Shown here in pieces: positions 8,735 to 17,148 of a DNA stretch of 64,000 bases. The DNA comes from Candidatus Dadabacteria bacterium (GTDB lineage Bacteria > Desulfobacterota_D > UBA1144 > Nemesobacterales > Nemesobacteraceae). The notes beneath the pieces were generated by a model, which worked only from the letters and a program-made list of their open reading frames with translations, did no database searches and had not been told where the DNA came from. The stretch is taken from the NCBI GenBank assembly GCA_951812945.1, contig CATOTB010000001.1, positions 62,001 through 126,000 on the forward strand, given 5' to 3'. The first letter of the stretch is position 1. Each line of letters begins with the position of its first letter. The translations under genes and the position numbers were made by a program.

Positions 8735-9790
8735 TTGAGTGATTCCCCGGCGGTTCGCTACAGGCTTCCAGCTGAATGGGAGCCTCACGAAGCCACGTGG
8801 CTTGTGTGGCCGCAGAACATAAGCGACTGGCCGGGAAAATTCTCGGGGATCAAGAAGGTTTACCGCGAAATCGTAAGCCACCTATCAGAATCAGAGAAGG
8901 TGAAAATAATAGTTGACCCTGGAGGAACACAAAAGCGGGCCGAGGGGTTTCTCAGAGAAGAGTCAACTGATCTTGCCAACGTGGAGTTCTACGAGTGCCC
9001 CACAGACAGATCCTGGATACGGGATTCCGGTCCCTTCTTCGTAAGAGATGATTCCGGGGAGCTAAGCGTTCTTGATTTCAGGTTTAACGCATGGGCGAAG
9101 TATCCAGAATGGGAAAACGACGACATGATTCCGGAATTCATAGCCGAAACACTTCATCTTGACTCTAAAAGCCCGACCCGTCTCGGAAGGAGAATCATTC
9201 TTGAGGGCGGAAGCATTGACGCAAACGGAAATGGCTCCCTAATCACGACTAAGCAGTGTCTTCTAAGCGCAGATAACCAGGCGAGGAATCCTTCTTTTGA
9301 AAGAAACGACTACGAGGCAATATTCTCCGAGTACCTAGGAGCAATGAACGTTCTCTGGCTAAACGGGGGGCTCGAGGGAGATGATACAAACGGCCATGTT
9401 GATGATATATGCAGGTTTACGGATCCCAGCACGGTCGTCTTATGTCTTGAGAACAATGCTGAAGATTCGAATTACCGCCCGCTTCGCAAAAACCTTGAGA
9501 TACTCCAGGCCCTAAGGCTCGAGGACGGAGGAAAAATTGAAATCGTCCCTCTCCCGATGCCCTCACCGCTTTTTTTTGAAGGCGAGAGGCTTCCGGCAAC
9601 TTACGCCAATTTCTACGTCTCAAACGAGAAAGTTCTAGTTCCCATTTATAACGATCCAGAAGATCGCAAGGCGCTCGGCATACTGTCGGAACTCTTTCCC
9701 AAAAGACATGTCGTTGGAATTGACTGCATCGACCTCGTGTGGGGATTCGGGGCTATCCACTGCATGACAAAGGAAGAACCCCTCCGCTGA
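8735..9790 (+). CDS. aguA: Agmatine deiminase
   Basis: This is a peptidyl-arginine-deiminase-fold enzyme of 351 residues that converts agmatine to N-carbamoylputrescine and ammonia. Key segments are PAEWEPHEATWLVWP at the N-terminus, DRSWIRDSGP, the GLEGDDTNGHVDD loop with the catalytic His, and the C-terminal GAIHCMT with the catalytic Cys. The start is a TTG at 8735, only 2 nt after the aguB stop. Translational coupling with aguB is likely because no separate promoter or spaced ribosome site is present. Confidence 0.93.
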   Translation: MSDSPAVRYRLPAEWEPHEATWLVWPQNISDWPGKFSGIKKVYREIVSHLSESEKVKIIVDPGGTQKRAEGFLREESTDLANVEFYECPTDRSWIRDSGPFFVRDDSGELSVLDFRFNAWAKYPEWENDDMIPEFIAETLHLDSKSPTRLGRRIILEGGSIDANGNGSLITTKQCLLSADNQARNPSFERNDYEAIFSEYLGAMNVLWLNGGLEGDDTNGHVDDICRFTDPSTVVLCLENNAEDSNYRPLRKNLEILQALRLEDGGKIEIVPLPMPSPLFFEGERLPATYANFYVSNEKVLVPIYNDPEDRKALGILSELFPKRHVVGIDCIDLVWGFGAIHCMTKEEPLR

Positions 9791-9814
9791 CTGCGCAACC
9801 TCAGAGCGGGTTCA

Positions 9815-10444
9815 TCACCGCAGAACCAGGTTAACTCCTTCGTATTCAAGAACCGCTCTTTTCACTTCCAAACCCCAACGGTAGCCGTGAAGGTCCCCTG
9901 CTTTGCCTATGACGCGGTGGCACGGCACAAGGTAAGCAACCGGATTTCCAGCCACCGCATTTGAAACGGCCCTTACGGCTGCTGGCTCTCCAATCAATTC
10001 TGCAAGATCCGAATAGGACAGGGTTTCTCCCTCCCCAACTTCCAGCAATTTCTCCCAGACCCTAAGCTGAAACCGCGTTCCAAGAAGTAAAATCTCCGGC
10101 GGCCGTTTTTCCGGGAAAAACAACAAATTCCGCAACACTTCGGCCGCCTTTTTGTCATCCCTTCGGTTTTTCAGGTTCTGCCATACCTTCCTGAATTCTT
10201 CCAAGTGAGTTTCAGGATCGGTGCGGAAAAAACTCATATGGCATATACCCTCTTCGCAGACCCCGACAAGGCATTTCCCGAACGGGGTGCCGTGAATTCC
10301 GTAGACAAGGCGCATCCCGTCCCTGACTTTTTTCTTTTCCCTGGAGGAAGTCTCTTTGGCGTTAACTACAATATTTCGCCATAAACGGTTCGGGGAACTT
10401 TTCAGGACACTCTTATCGCGGGTTTCCCCATTTATCAACTGCAA
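9815..10444 (-). CDS. ogt: Methylated-DNA-protein cysteine methyltransferase
   Basis: This suicide DNA-repair protein removes O6-alkyl groups from guanine onto its own cysteine. The active-site motif PCHRVIG and the following GDLHGYRWGLEVKRAVLEYEG are diagnostic. The preceding helix-turn-helix segment with AVRAVSNAVAGNP binds DNA. Length is 209 residues, of which about 40 at the N-terminus are outside the usual core. A TTG start at 10444 is supported by GAGGTGA 6 nt upstream, inside the end of the acyl-CoA dehydrogenase gene, so the two are an operon. A later start near the MRLVYG segment is possible. Confidence 0.88.
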   Translation of the reverse strand: MQLINGETRDKSVLKSSPNRLWRNIVVNAKETSSREKKKVRDGMRLVYGIHGTPFGKCLVGVCEEGICHMSFFRTDPETHLEEFRKVWQNLKNRRDDKKAAEVLRNLLFFPEKRPPEILLLGTRFQLRVWEKLLEVGEGETLSYSDLAELIGEPAAVRAVSNAVAGNPVAYLVPCHRVIGKAGDLHGYRWGLEVKRAVLEYEGVNLVLR

Positions 10445-10451
10445 AGCAAAA

Positions 10452-11666
10452 TCACCTCTTTCCGAAAATAGACCTCGCTATTATCATCTTGTGTATCTCA
10501 TTTGTGCCTTCGTATATCTCCCCGACCTTAGAGTCCCTGTAAATCTCTTCAACCTTGTAAGTGGAAGAGTCATGGGCAAGTTCCACCATGAGTCCCAAGC
10601 CTCCGAATATCTGAACCGCGTCGCGGGCCATTGTAACACTTATTTCCGAGCCGTAGTACTTGGCGGCAGATGTCTCAAACGTCGGAAAAGCATCTCCTTT
10701 GTCAAGGCAGAGGGCGGCTTTAAGATACAAATTTCTCGCATTCTCTATCTCCACAGCCCTTTGCGCGAGCAGAAACTGCCAATACTGAAAATCCGCTATT
10801 TTTCTTCCGAAAGCCTCCCTTTCGTTCATGAACTCCACGCACTCATCAAACGCCGACTGCGCCATCCCCACGCCACTTGCTCCGATTCCGGTCCTTCCAT
10901 AGAGAAGGGAATTAACAGCAACACGAAGACCATCTCCTTCCTTTCCTATCAGATTTTCCCGTGGAACCTCCACATCCTCAAGGTATATGTCGTAGGTAAG
11001 CTCCCCCCTGTTTCCGAGTTTTTTATCCGGGGCGCTCACCGAACAGCCCGGTGAATCAAGATCGACCACTATCATAATGGACTTGTCTCCCATGCTTGCG
11101 AGCAGGGTAACAAAATCCGCCACCCCGGCATTGGTTATGTAGCGCTTGCGGCCGTTTATAACATACTTCTTGCCCTTCTTGCGGGCTTTCGTTACAAGAG
11201 ACTCGGTCCTTACGTCGGAACCCGACTGGGGTTCCGTCATCGCAAACGACCCCACCGATGTTCCATCAAGAGCCGCAGCGAGATATTTCTCCTTTATGTG
11301 GGCCGAGCCCATGGCGAGGGTCTTTCCCGAGAGCAGAAAGTGGGCGTTTATCGTTCCCGCTACGCTTGCGCTTATGTAGGCCAGTTCCTCGGCCATGACT
11401 GCCGCTCCGCACGCGGGGTAGGAAAGACCCAGCCCCCCGTCTTTTTTTGAAAACGGAATTCGGAAAAACCCCTCGGCCGCCATCTTCCTGAAAAGCTCGT
11501 GGGGGAAATTCTCATTTTTCTCGCTTTTCTCCCCTATGTCGCGGGCCAACGGAAAGACCTCTTTTTCCGCAAAAGCCCTCACCTTTTGCCTGACCTCTCT
11601 CGTTTCCTCGGGAAAAAGGTGCTCCTTGTAAAGTTTTGTCTGCATTCTTGGGGGCAACTTGCGCAT
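10452..11666 (-). CDS. Acyl-CoA dehydrogenase
   Basis: This is an FAD-dependent acyl-CoA dehydrogenase of 404 residues that introduces a trans-2 double bond into acyl-CoA thioesters and passes electrons to ETF. SFAMTEPQSGSDV is the flavin/substrate loop signature, RKRYITNAG the middle beta-domain motif, and QIFGGLG with EIYEGTNEIHK the C-terminal motif carrying the catalytic Glu. Chain-length or branched-chain preference cannot be assigned. It precedes ogt by 7 nt on the same strand, an unusual pairing reminiscent of AidB-type acyl-CoA dehydrogenases in alkylation responses, though this protein has the ordinary catalytic form. Confidence 0.92.
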   Translation of the reverse strand: MRKLPPRMQTKLYKEHLFPEETREVRQKVRAFAEKEVFPLARDIGEKSEKNENFPHELFRKMAAEGFFRIPFSKKDGGLGLSYPACGAAVMAEELAYISASVAGTINAHFLLSGKTLAMGSAHIKEKYLAAALDGTSVGSFAMTEPQSGSDVRTESLVTKARKKGKKYVINGRKRYITNAGVADFVTLLASMGDKSIMIVVDLDSPGCSVSAPDKKLGNRGELTYDIYLEDVEVPRENLIGKEGDGLRVAVNSLLYGRTGIGASGVGMAQSAFDECVEFMNEREAFGRKIADFQYWQFLLAQRAVEIENARNLYLKAALCLDKGDAFPTFETSAAKYYGSEISVTMARDAVQIFGGLGLMVELAHDSSTYKVEEIYRDSKVGEIYEGTNEIHKMIIARSIFGKR

Positions 11667-11886
11667 TCTGCTAACTCCCGCAGTAAAGGATTTGTTTGTC
11701 CGAAGACAGGTTGGCGAATATCTTCAAGATAGTTTAACCAACTATTGAATGAACGTTAAAACCGTCTCCGTAAAACCGAGACCCCAGAGGACGGAGAATA
11801 AAAACCTTAGGGTCTCCATGTCTTCTCACGGTCTTAAAACTCAAGTAAAATGAACCCCAGCAAACCCGCATGGAAGGAGGAAGCTG

Positions 11887-12855
11887 TTGTCTATTGCCGG
11901 AATTGTCGTGCCCTACTGGGCAGACGTAAAAAAAGATGATCTAACGTACTTTTCGAAACTGGCCGAGGACTTGGGCTACCACTCTATCTGGGTTCCCGAG
12001 ATGTGGGGGCGTGACGCGTTTTCCGTCATATCTCATATGGTGTCGGTAACAGAAAGGATAAACCTAGCTACGGGCATCATCTCCGTTTACAGCAGGTCTC
12101 CGGCACTTATAGCACAGACAGCCGCCACTCTGGATGAGTATTCCGGGGGAAGATTCATTCTCGGCCTGGGGATAAGCAGCGTTTATCTCAACGAATACTG
12201 GCACGGAGTGAAATTCGAGAGGCCCATCCAGCGAACTCTTGAGTGCGTCGAGATAATAAGAACGATACTCGCAGGAAAAAGGGTTAACTATGACGGAGAA
12301 ATCTTCAGGCTTAAAAACTTCAAGCTTCTCTTCGAACCCCAAAGAAGCGAGATTCCGATATACATCGCGTCCATGGGACCGAAAAACATCGAGCTTACCT
12401 CCCAGGTCGCAGACGGCTGGATTCCATACCTGTGCCCCGTGAATCTTATAAACGAAAGGAAAAAAATACTCAGCTCAAGCGGAAGAGAAATAACGGTAGC
12501 TCCGTTTCTCCCGGCAATGGTTTCTGAGAACAGAAGCGAATCAAGAGAAATCGTAAGGGAGTTCGTGGCCCTTTATGTATGCTCCATGGGAGATTATTAC
12601 CACAAGCTTGTAAGCAGCTACGGATTCGGTGAAGAAGCGGACAGAGCAAAAAAACTCTGGCGGGACAACAGAACGGAGGCAATAAAAAGCATAAGCGACG
12701 AACTGCTTGACCTTGTTTCCGTGAGCGGATCCCCAGAGGAGGGAAGAAAAAAGCTCGGGGCATTCGCCGATAGCTCCGATCTTCCCATCCTTATGTTTCC
12801 CTACAACGCTTCGAGGGAGCAGACAGCTTTCACCATGAAAGCACTCGCGCCTTGA
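11887..12855 (+). CDS. LLM-class flavin-dependent oxidoreductase
   Basis: This is a luciferase-like monooxygenase family protein of 322 residues with a TIM-barrel fold that binds FMN or F420. Recognisable parts are LGYHSIWVPEMWGRDAFS near the N-terminus, the ATGIISVYSRSP strand and SGGRFILGLGISS. The SxxGxxxxELxxxVADGWIP-like segment (SMGPKNIELTSQVADGWIPY) is also a family hallmark. The substrate is unknown. It starts with a TTG at 11887 behind a strong AAGGAGG 6 nt away. It stands alone between the divergent acyl-CoA dehydrogenase and the RAYT-like gene. Confidence 0.87.
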   Translation: MSIAGIVVPYWADVKKDDLTYFSKLAEDLGYHSIWVPEMWGRDAFSVISHMVSVTERINLATGIISVYSRSPALIAQTAATLDEYSGGRFILGLGISSVYLNEYWHGVKFERPIQRTLECVEIIRTILAGKRVNYDGEIFRLKNFKLLFEPQRSEIPIYIASMGPKNIELTSQVADGWIPYLCPVNLINERKKILSSSGREITVAPFLPAMVSENRSESREIVREFVALYVCSMGDYYHKLVSSYGFGEEADRAKKLWRDNRTEAIKSISDELLDLVSVSGSPEEGRKKLGAFADSSDLPILMFPYNASREQTAFTMKALAP

Positions 12856-12883
12856 GAAGATAATCCGATTCAAGGGTCAGGTC

Positions 12884-12912
12884 TTGAAATAATTTCCTGT
12901 CTCCGTTATAAT
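12884..12912 (+). promoter_or_regulatory. Strong promoter of the RAYT-like gene, probably leaderless
   Basis: TTGAAA at 12884-12889 and a perfect TATAAT at 12907-12912 are separated by 17 nt. The expected transcription start is about 12918-12920, and the ATG is at 12920. No ribosome-binding sequence is visible, so the mRNA is predicted to be leaderless. Confidence 0.7.
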
Positions 12913-12919
12913 TCCCCAC

Positions 12920-13765
12920 ATGGCAAGACCATTAAGACCGGAATACGCGGGAGCCGTCTATTACATCTCTTCCGTCGGAAACAGGGGGCAGAGCGTCTTT
13001 CAGAACTCGGCTGACGGTAACGCCTGGATAGAGGTTCTCGAGGGGGTATGCGGAAGGTTCGACTGCCGTTGCTTCGGTTACTGTCTTATGTCCGACGGAT
13101 ACCATCTCGTCATCGAGACCCCAAAACCGAACCTCTCAAAAGCCATAAGGCAGTTAAACGGCGTTTACACCCAGCGCTCAAACAGGCTGCATGATACAGA
13201 TGGCCATGTTTTCCGGGGAAGATACAAATCCATAGTCGTACAGAGGGAAAAATATCTTCTACCGCTTATGGCCCATATTTTCCTCCTGCCCCTTAGGGCC
13301 GGGTTCGTAAAACATCCGAACCAGTTCAAATGGAGCAGTTGCAGGTATCTTTACGCAAAGGATGAGGTGCCGGGATATGTTGACCTTGAGTGGTTCTCAG
13401 AGGGCTTTTCTTCGGACACAGACAACTTTGATGAATTCTTAGACGAGAATCACTCGCGCGATGTGGTCTCTGAGACCCGAAAGCAACTATATCTCGGGGA
13501 TGACAAATTCATAGAGCTTGTGCAGGAAAAAACAAGCAAAGCATCCAAGTCAAAGGATATTCCCAGGTACCAGGTCACAAAACCTGTATCAAGCCTGATA
13601 AACGGCTTCGCGCGAAGCGGAAACTCGAGGGAGGAGGCAATAGCAAAGACCTACCTGACCGGGGACTACACTCTAAGGGAGATCGCCGACGCGGTCTCCG
13701 TTCACTACTCGGTCGTAAGCAAGATCGTAAGCGAATACGAGAAAAACTCCGCCCGTTCGCAGTAA
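12920..13765 (+). CDS. RAYT-like (REP-associated tyrosine transposase) protein, catalytic residues substituted
   Basis: This 281-residue protein has the Y1-transposase (IS200/RAYT) fold. It starts with MARPLRPEYAGAVYYISSVGNR, and has KPNLSKAIRQLNGVYTQRSN, GHVFRGRYKSIVV and LRAGFVKHP. A C-terminal helix-turn-helix (about residues 235-275, TLREIADAVSVHYSVVSKI) is typical of longer RAYTs. The metal-binding HxH is GYH (residues 60-62). At the usual catalytic Tyr position before the conserved PxRAG block there is His119. If the alignment is right, it cannot cut DNA and may be a retained binding protein. It converges with pepF. Confidence 0.8.
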   Translation: MARPLRPEYAGAVYYISSVGNRGQSVFQNSADGNAWIEVLEGVCGRFDCRCFGYCLMSDGYHLVIETPKPNLSKAIRQLNGVYTQRSNRLHDTDGHVFRGRYKSIVVQREKYLLPLMAHIFLLPLRAGFVKHPNQFKWSSCRYLYAKDEVPGYVDLEWFSEGFSSDTDNFDEFLDENHSRDVVSETRKQLYLGDDKFIELVQEKTSKASKSKDIPRYQVTKPVSSLINGFARSGNSREEAIAKTYLTGDYTLREIADAVSVHYSVVSKIVSEYEKNSARSQ

Positions 13766-13771
13766 AAACCC

Positions 13772-15571
13772 TCAGCCGCGCCCAGAGCGCCTGGAAAGCT
13801 CCTCAACCTCGTCCACCATCGCACCTATTACATTAAGTCCTGATTGCCAGAAATCAGGATCGTTTATGTCCACCCCCAATTTTGAAAGAAGCTCCGCGGG
13901 CGAAGCGCTTCCCCCCGAGCGTAGAAGCCTCATGTAATCGGGAACGAAAGCTCTTCCCCGCTCAAGAAACATCCCGTAGAGAGCAAGGGTAAGCAGTTCG
14001 CCGAAGGAGTACGCGTAGCAGTAAAAGGGAGAGTGTATGAAATGGGGAATGTAAAGCCACCAGTAAGCGTAGTTCTCGGTAAGAGTGACGGAATCTCCGA
14101 ACATCTTGCGGTTAGCTTCGATCCAGAGTTCGTTTACCCTCGCGGTCGTAAGCTCCCCTTCACCCCTTCTTTCCCGGTGAAAGCTCTGCTCGAATCTCGT
14201 GAGCACCACCTGTCTGAAGACCGTGGCCATTATGTCCTCAAGTTTCTCCGCTACCAGAACCAGCCTGCCTTCCTGTTCAGTCTCAGATTCCTTCAGCCGG
14301 TGAAACACGAGCATCTCCGCGAAAACGCTTGCTGTCTCAGCCGTCGTAAGAGGGGTGTGGGCCTGCAGATAACCCTGGCGCCTTGAGAGATACTGGTGCA
14401 CTCCGTGGCCGAGTTCGTGCGCAAGAACCATCACGTCTCTGGGTTTTCCTGTGTAGTTCATAAAAACGTAAGGGTGTACTCCGGGAACCGTCCCATGACT
14501 GAAAGCCCCTCCTCGTTTTCCATCACGAAGCTCGGCGTCAATCCAGTTTTCCTCAAAGAACAAGGACGCGGTTTTCCTCATATCTGAAGAAAACTCCCCG
14601 AACGAGGTGAGCACAATCTCCTTTGCTCTCTCCCACGGCACCTGTTCCCTTTCCGAACCCAGAGGGGCATAGCGATCATAATCGTAGAACCTGCGGTACC
14701 CGAGAAGTTCCTTTTTGAGTCCGTAATAGCGCCTTACAAATCCGAAGTTTCGCTCGCACGATTCAAGGAGGGCTTCCACGGCGCCGTGGGATATCTCGTT
14801 GCTGAGGTGCCGGGCCGCCATGGGGTCCTCGTAAGTTCTCAGCCTGTCGTTTATCGAGTGATCGTTTGCAAGCGTGTTGAATATGTAGGTAAGCACGTGG
14901 GAATTTTCAGTAAGTCCCCTGGTAAGGCCGGACCAGGCCGCCTTTCTTTTCTTTCTGTCCTGATCGTAGAGAAACGAGAGCGTCCGGGACTGGTTCAGTT
15001 TTTCAGTCTTTCCCGAAAGCCTCACCCGAAACTGAATATTGTTCACGACCTCATCAAAAAGCCTTGAAAAGGCCTTCTGCCCGGTATTTGATTTCTCCTG
15101 GAGTATTTTTTCCTCGGCTTCCGAGAGAGTGTGGTCTCTATACTTTCTCTCTTGCTCCAGAAAATGCCTGTATCCCGAGAGATCGGGGTGATCCAGCAGT
15201 TTTCTCGCCCTTTTGTTCGGAACCGAAACCCATTCGACGTAAAAGAAGATAAGCTTTTTTTGAATTTCGGTCGCCTTCTGCTGCATTGATGAACGAAAAG
15301 CACCGTTTTTCGCGTCCTGCGTGTCGGCGGCGAAAAGAAGATAGGCGAAGGAGAGTATTTTCCCGACTCCTTCCGATAAGCGCTCAAGTTCCCTTACCGC
15401 TCCGGCAAGTTCACTCGCAGTAAGCGAGGGAGATTTTATCCTGCCCCTGTACTTTTTCTCAAACTTCTCGGCACGCGCCGATATCCTCCCAAAGTCCTTT
15501 TCCACGCGAGGATCAGAAATTCCCTTGTAAAGGTCCCCGAGATTCCACCTTACGTCTTCTGCTTTCGCCAT
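13772..15571 (-). CDS. pepF: Oligoendopeptidase F family zinc metallopeptidase
   Basis: This M3-family peptidase of 599 residues is the usual length for PepF. The zinc motif HELGH in VLAHELGHGVHQYLS and the downstream Glu in TTAETASVFAEML are present, as are the C-terminal FIHSPFYCYAYSFGELL residues that line the active site. It cleaves short peptides in the cytoplasm and probably serves peptide recycling. No signal peptide is present. It ends 6 nt from the convergent RAYT-like gene, and the next upstream gene on the same strand is hpt, 37 nt away, so it may be the last gene of the fol-hpt cluster. Confidence 0.92.
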   Translation of the reverse strand: MAKAEDVRWNLGDLYKGISDPRVEKDFGRISARAEKFEKKYRGRIKSPSLTASELAGAVRELERLSEGVGKILSFAYLLFAADTQDAKNGAFRSSMQQKATEIQKKLIFFYVEWVSVPNKRARKLLDHPDLSGYRHFLEQERKYRDHTLSEAEEKILQEKSNTGQKAFSRLFDEVVNNIQFRVRLSGKTEKLNQSRTLSFLYDQDRKKRKAAWSGLTRGLTENSHVLTYIFNTLANDHSINDRLRTYEDPMAARHLSNEISHGAVEALLESCERNFGFVRRYYGLKKELLGYRRFYDYDRYAPLGSEREQVPWERAKEIVLTSFGEFSSDMRKTASLFFEENWIDAELRDGKRGGAFSHGTVPGVHPYVFMNYTGKPRDVMVLAHELGHGVHQYLSRRQGYLQAHTPLTTAETASVFAEMLVFHRLKESETEQEGRLVLVAEKLEDIMATVFRQVVLTRFEQSFHRERRGEGELTTARVNELWIEANRKMFGDSVTLTENYAYWWLYIPHFIHSPFYCYAYSFGELLTLALYGMFLERGRAFVPDYMRLLRSGGSASPAELLSKLGVDINDPDFWQSGLNVIGAMVDEVEELSRRSGRG

Positions 15572-15608
15572 ATCCGTCTCCGTAACCTCTTGAGTTTAAA
15601 GCTAAAAG

Positions 15609-16151
15609 CTACTCCTGAAGCAAGTATATATCCTCAAATGCTCTTCCCTTTTCCATGTAATCCATTCCGTAGCCCACGAGAAATCCCCCGTCCACCTGAA
15701 AACCTGTGTAATCAGGCCTGGGACCCGCCGCATTTTCTCCCCTCTTGTCTATGAGCGCGCATATGCGGAGCGAACCTGGATTTTTCGATTCCACATGCCG
15801 CAGGATAAATTCCGCCGTCTTCGAGGTGTCAATTATGTCCTCAACGATTATAACGTCCCTGTCTTCGAGTTCGCACTCAATGTCCATAACAAGTTCAAGG
15901 CGCCCCGGCCGCATCGCCTCTCTGTAACTTGAAACCCTGAGAAACTGCTTCTCGACCGTTACGGTCATCTGCTCCACAAGGTCTTCAAAAAAAGGGCGCG
16001 CGCCCATGAGAACGCAGACCGCAACGGGGGTTTTCCCCTCATAGTCCCCTGAGACTTGCCTTGCAAGCCTCGAAACGGCGTTTTTTATATCGTCTCTTGA
16101 GAGAAATTTTTTAAGCGTGACGCCCTCCAGGATTTCGATTTCTTCAGACAG
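15609..16151 (-). CDS. hpt: Hypoxanthine phosphoribosyltransferase with probable CTG start
   Basis: This purine-salvage enzyme converts hypoxanthine or guanine plus PRPP to IMP or GMP. The PRPP loop VIIVEDIIDTSKTAEF and the VAVCVLMGARPFFEDLV strand are diagnostic. Starting at the first ATG (16007) would remove 48 conserved N-terminal residues including the start of that strand. The frame stays open to 16151, where a CTG follows GGAGGAG by 7 nt and gives 180 residues, the normal family length. No ATG, GTG or TTG occurs in between. The CTG overlaps the end of folK by 8 nt, so translation is probably coupled to it. Confidence 0.8.
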   Translation of the reverse strand: MSEEIEILEGVTLKKFLSRDDIKNAVSRLARQVSGDYEGKTPVAVCVLMGARPFFEDLVEQMTVTVEKQFLRVSSYREAMRPGRLELVMDIECELEDRDVIIVEDIIDTSKTAEFILRHVESKNPGSLRICALIDKRGENAAGPRPDYTGFQVDGGFLVGYGMDYMEKGRAFEDIYLLQE

Positions 16152-16554
16152 GACCTCGCTCCTCCTTCAAAATTTCTTCAAGTTCAGGGCAAAGTTCAAT
16201 CACGGAGCGGCGAAGAAAATCTCGCTTGTAAATGTCGGAATCGATAATCTCTCCGTTCCACACGAGTATGTCGAGGTCCATTTTTCTTGGGCCGTAGCGA
16301 TCCTCTCTGGCACCTCTTCCAAGAGCAATCTCCACCCCCTTGAGCACGGTTTTCAGTTGCTTACGGCCAAGACGGGTTTTCACCAGCAAGGAACCGTTTA
16401 GAAAATCCTGCTGCTCCCGGGATCCTATGGGTTTGGTTCTCACGAATTTCGATTCTCCGAGAACGTTGAGCTTCTCCCTCAGCATTCGTTTGGCGGCGTT
16501 TACGTTCTTCTCGGCATCTATGTTTGAACCAATTCCAACAATAACTGTATTCAA
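16144..16554 (-). CDS. folK: 2-amino-4-hydroxy-6-hydroxymethyldihydropteridine pyrophosphokinase
   Basis: This is HPPK, 136 residues, transferring pyrophosphate from ATP to 6-hydroxymethyl-dihydropterin in folate synthesis. GIGSNIDAEKNV at the N-terminus, QQDFLNGSLLVKT and the signature DRYGPRKMDLDIL are clear. It lies on the same strand after folB, with about 240 nt between, and its 3' end overlaps the start of hpt. Confidence 0.93.
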   Translation of the reverse strand: MNTVIVGIGSNIDAEKNVNAAKRMLREKLNVLGESKFVRTKPIGSREQQDFLNGSLLVKTRLGRKQLKTVLKGVEIALGRGAREDRYGPRKMDLDILVWNGEIIDSDIYKRDFLRRSVIELCPELEEILKEERGPV

Positions 16555-16796
16555 TCCAGCTACCTTATATTAATGGTTTAGAATCCGGAAATTATAACTG
16601 AAAGGTTACGCGAAAAGGTGAAAAAGCTTGGGTCTTCAAACATCTCTCCCTTTCTTCAGGAATTCTCCGGTGACCAAAGATGCCCCGCGTCATAGTGCCA
16701 GGGGATATGGCCAGCCTGATTCGTTGCCAAGAGAGCAGACCGTATACGCAAGGTTGCCTCGGCGGATGCGATATGATGCCCCGGCACTCGGGTTGT
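16555..16796. other. Intergenic spacer between folB and folK
   Basis: This 242-nt gap interrupts an otherwise tight folate operon. No reading frame has recognisable similarity. Just after the folB stop, reading on the minus strand, there is a small CCCG-AGTGC-CGGG hairpin without a T-run. I looked for 6S, SRP and tmRNA landmarks and found none. Its content is unknown. Confidence 0.4.
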
Positions 16797-17144
16797 TTAC
16801 CTCTCCCTCGCTTCGGTTACCGAGACGGAATCGGCGAAGCGAAGCGCTCCGGGTTTTTCCACCTTTACCGAGGCCCACTTCACCGCCGAGTACTCAAAAA
16901 CTATATCGCATATGCCCCCGGCAACCCTCTCAAGCAGGTTAAAATCATTTGTCTCTACAAAGCTTATGATCTTTTTGTTTATGGCCTTGTAGTCCAAAGT
17001 ATCATCTATACTGTCGCTCTCGGCCGCCTTGCGTCCGTCAAAATCGATGGTGACGTTTATGACCAGGTCCTGACGGTTCTCCTTCTCCCAGTCATAAATC
17101 CCTATTATCGTGCGAAGCCTCAGATTCTCGATCTTTATTATCAT
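16797..17144 (-). CDS. folB: Dihydroneopterin aldolase
   Basis: This is a 115-residue protein of the FolB family, which cleaves 7,8-dihydroneopterin to 6-hydroxymethyl-dihydropterin and glycolaldehyde. The N-terminal LRTIIGIYDWEKENRQDLVINVTI block, with the pterin-contacting Glu region, and the central LLERVAGGICDIVFEY and VKVEKPGALRFADSVSV segments match. It begins 4 nt after the stop of the folM-type gene, so the two are co-transcribed. Confidence 0.9.
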   Translation of the reverse strand: MIIKIENLRLRTIIGIYDWEKENRQDLVINVTIDFDGRKAAESDSIDDTLDYKAINKKIISFVETNDFNLLERVAGGICDIVFEYSAVKWASVKVEKPGALRFADSVSVTEARER

Positions 17145-17148
17145 CTTA

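Noticed and set aside
16555..16796. 6S RNA, SRP RNA or tmRNA in the folB-folK gap
   Set aside because: The termini do not pair over a long stem and the conserved landmark sequences were not found on either strand.
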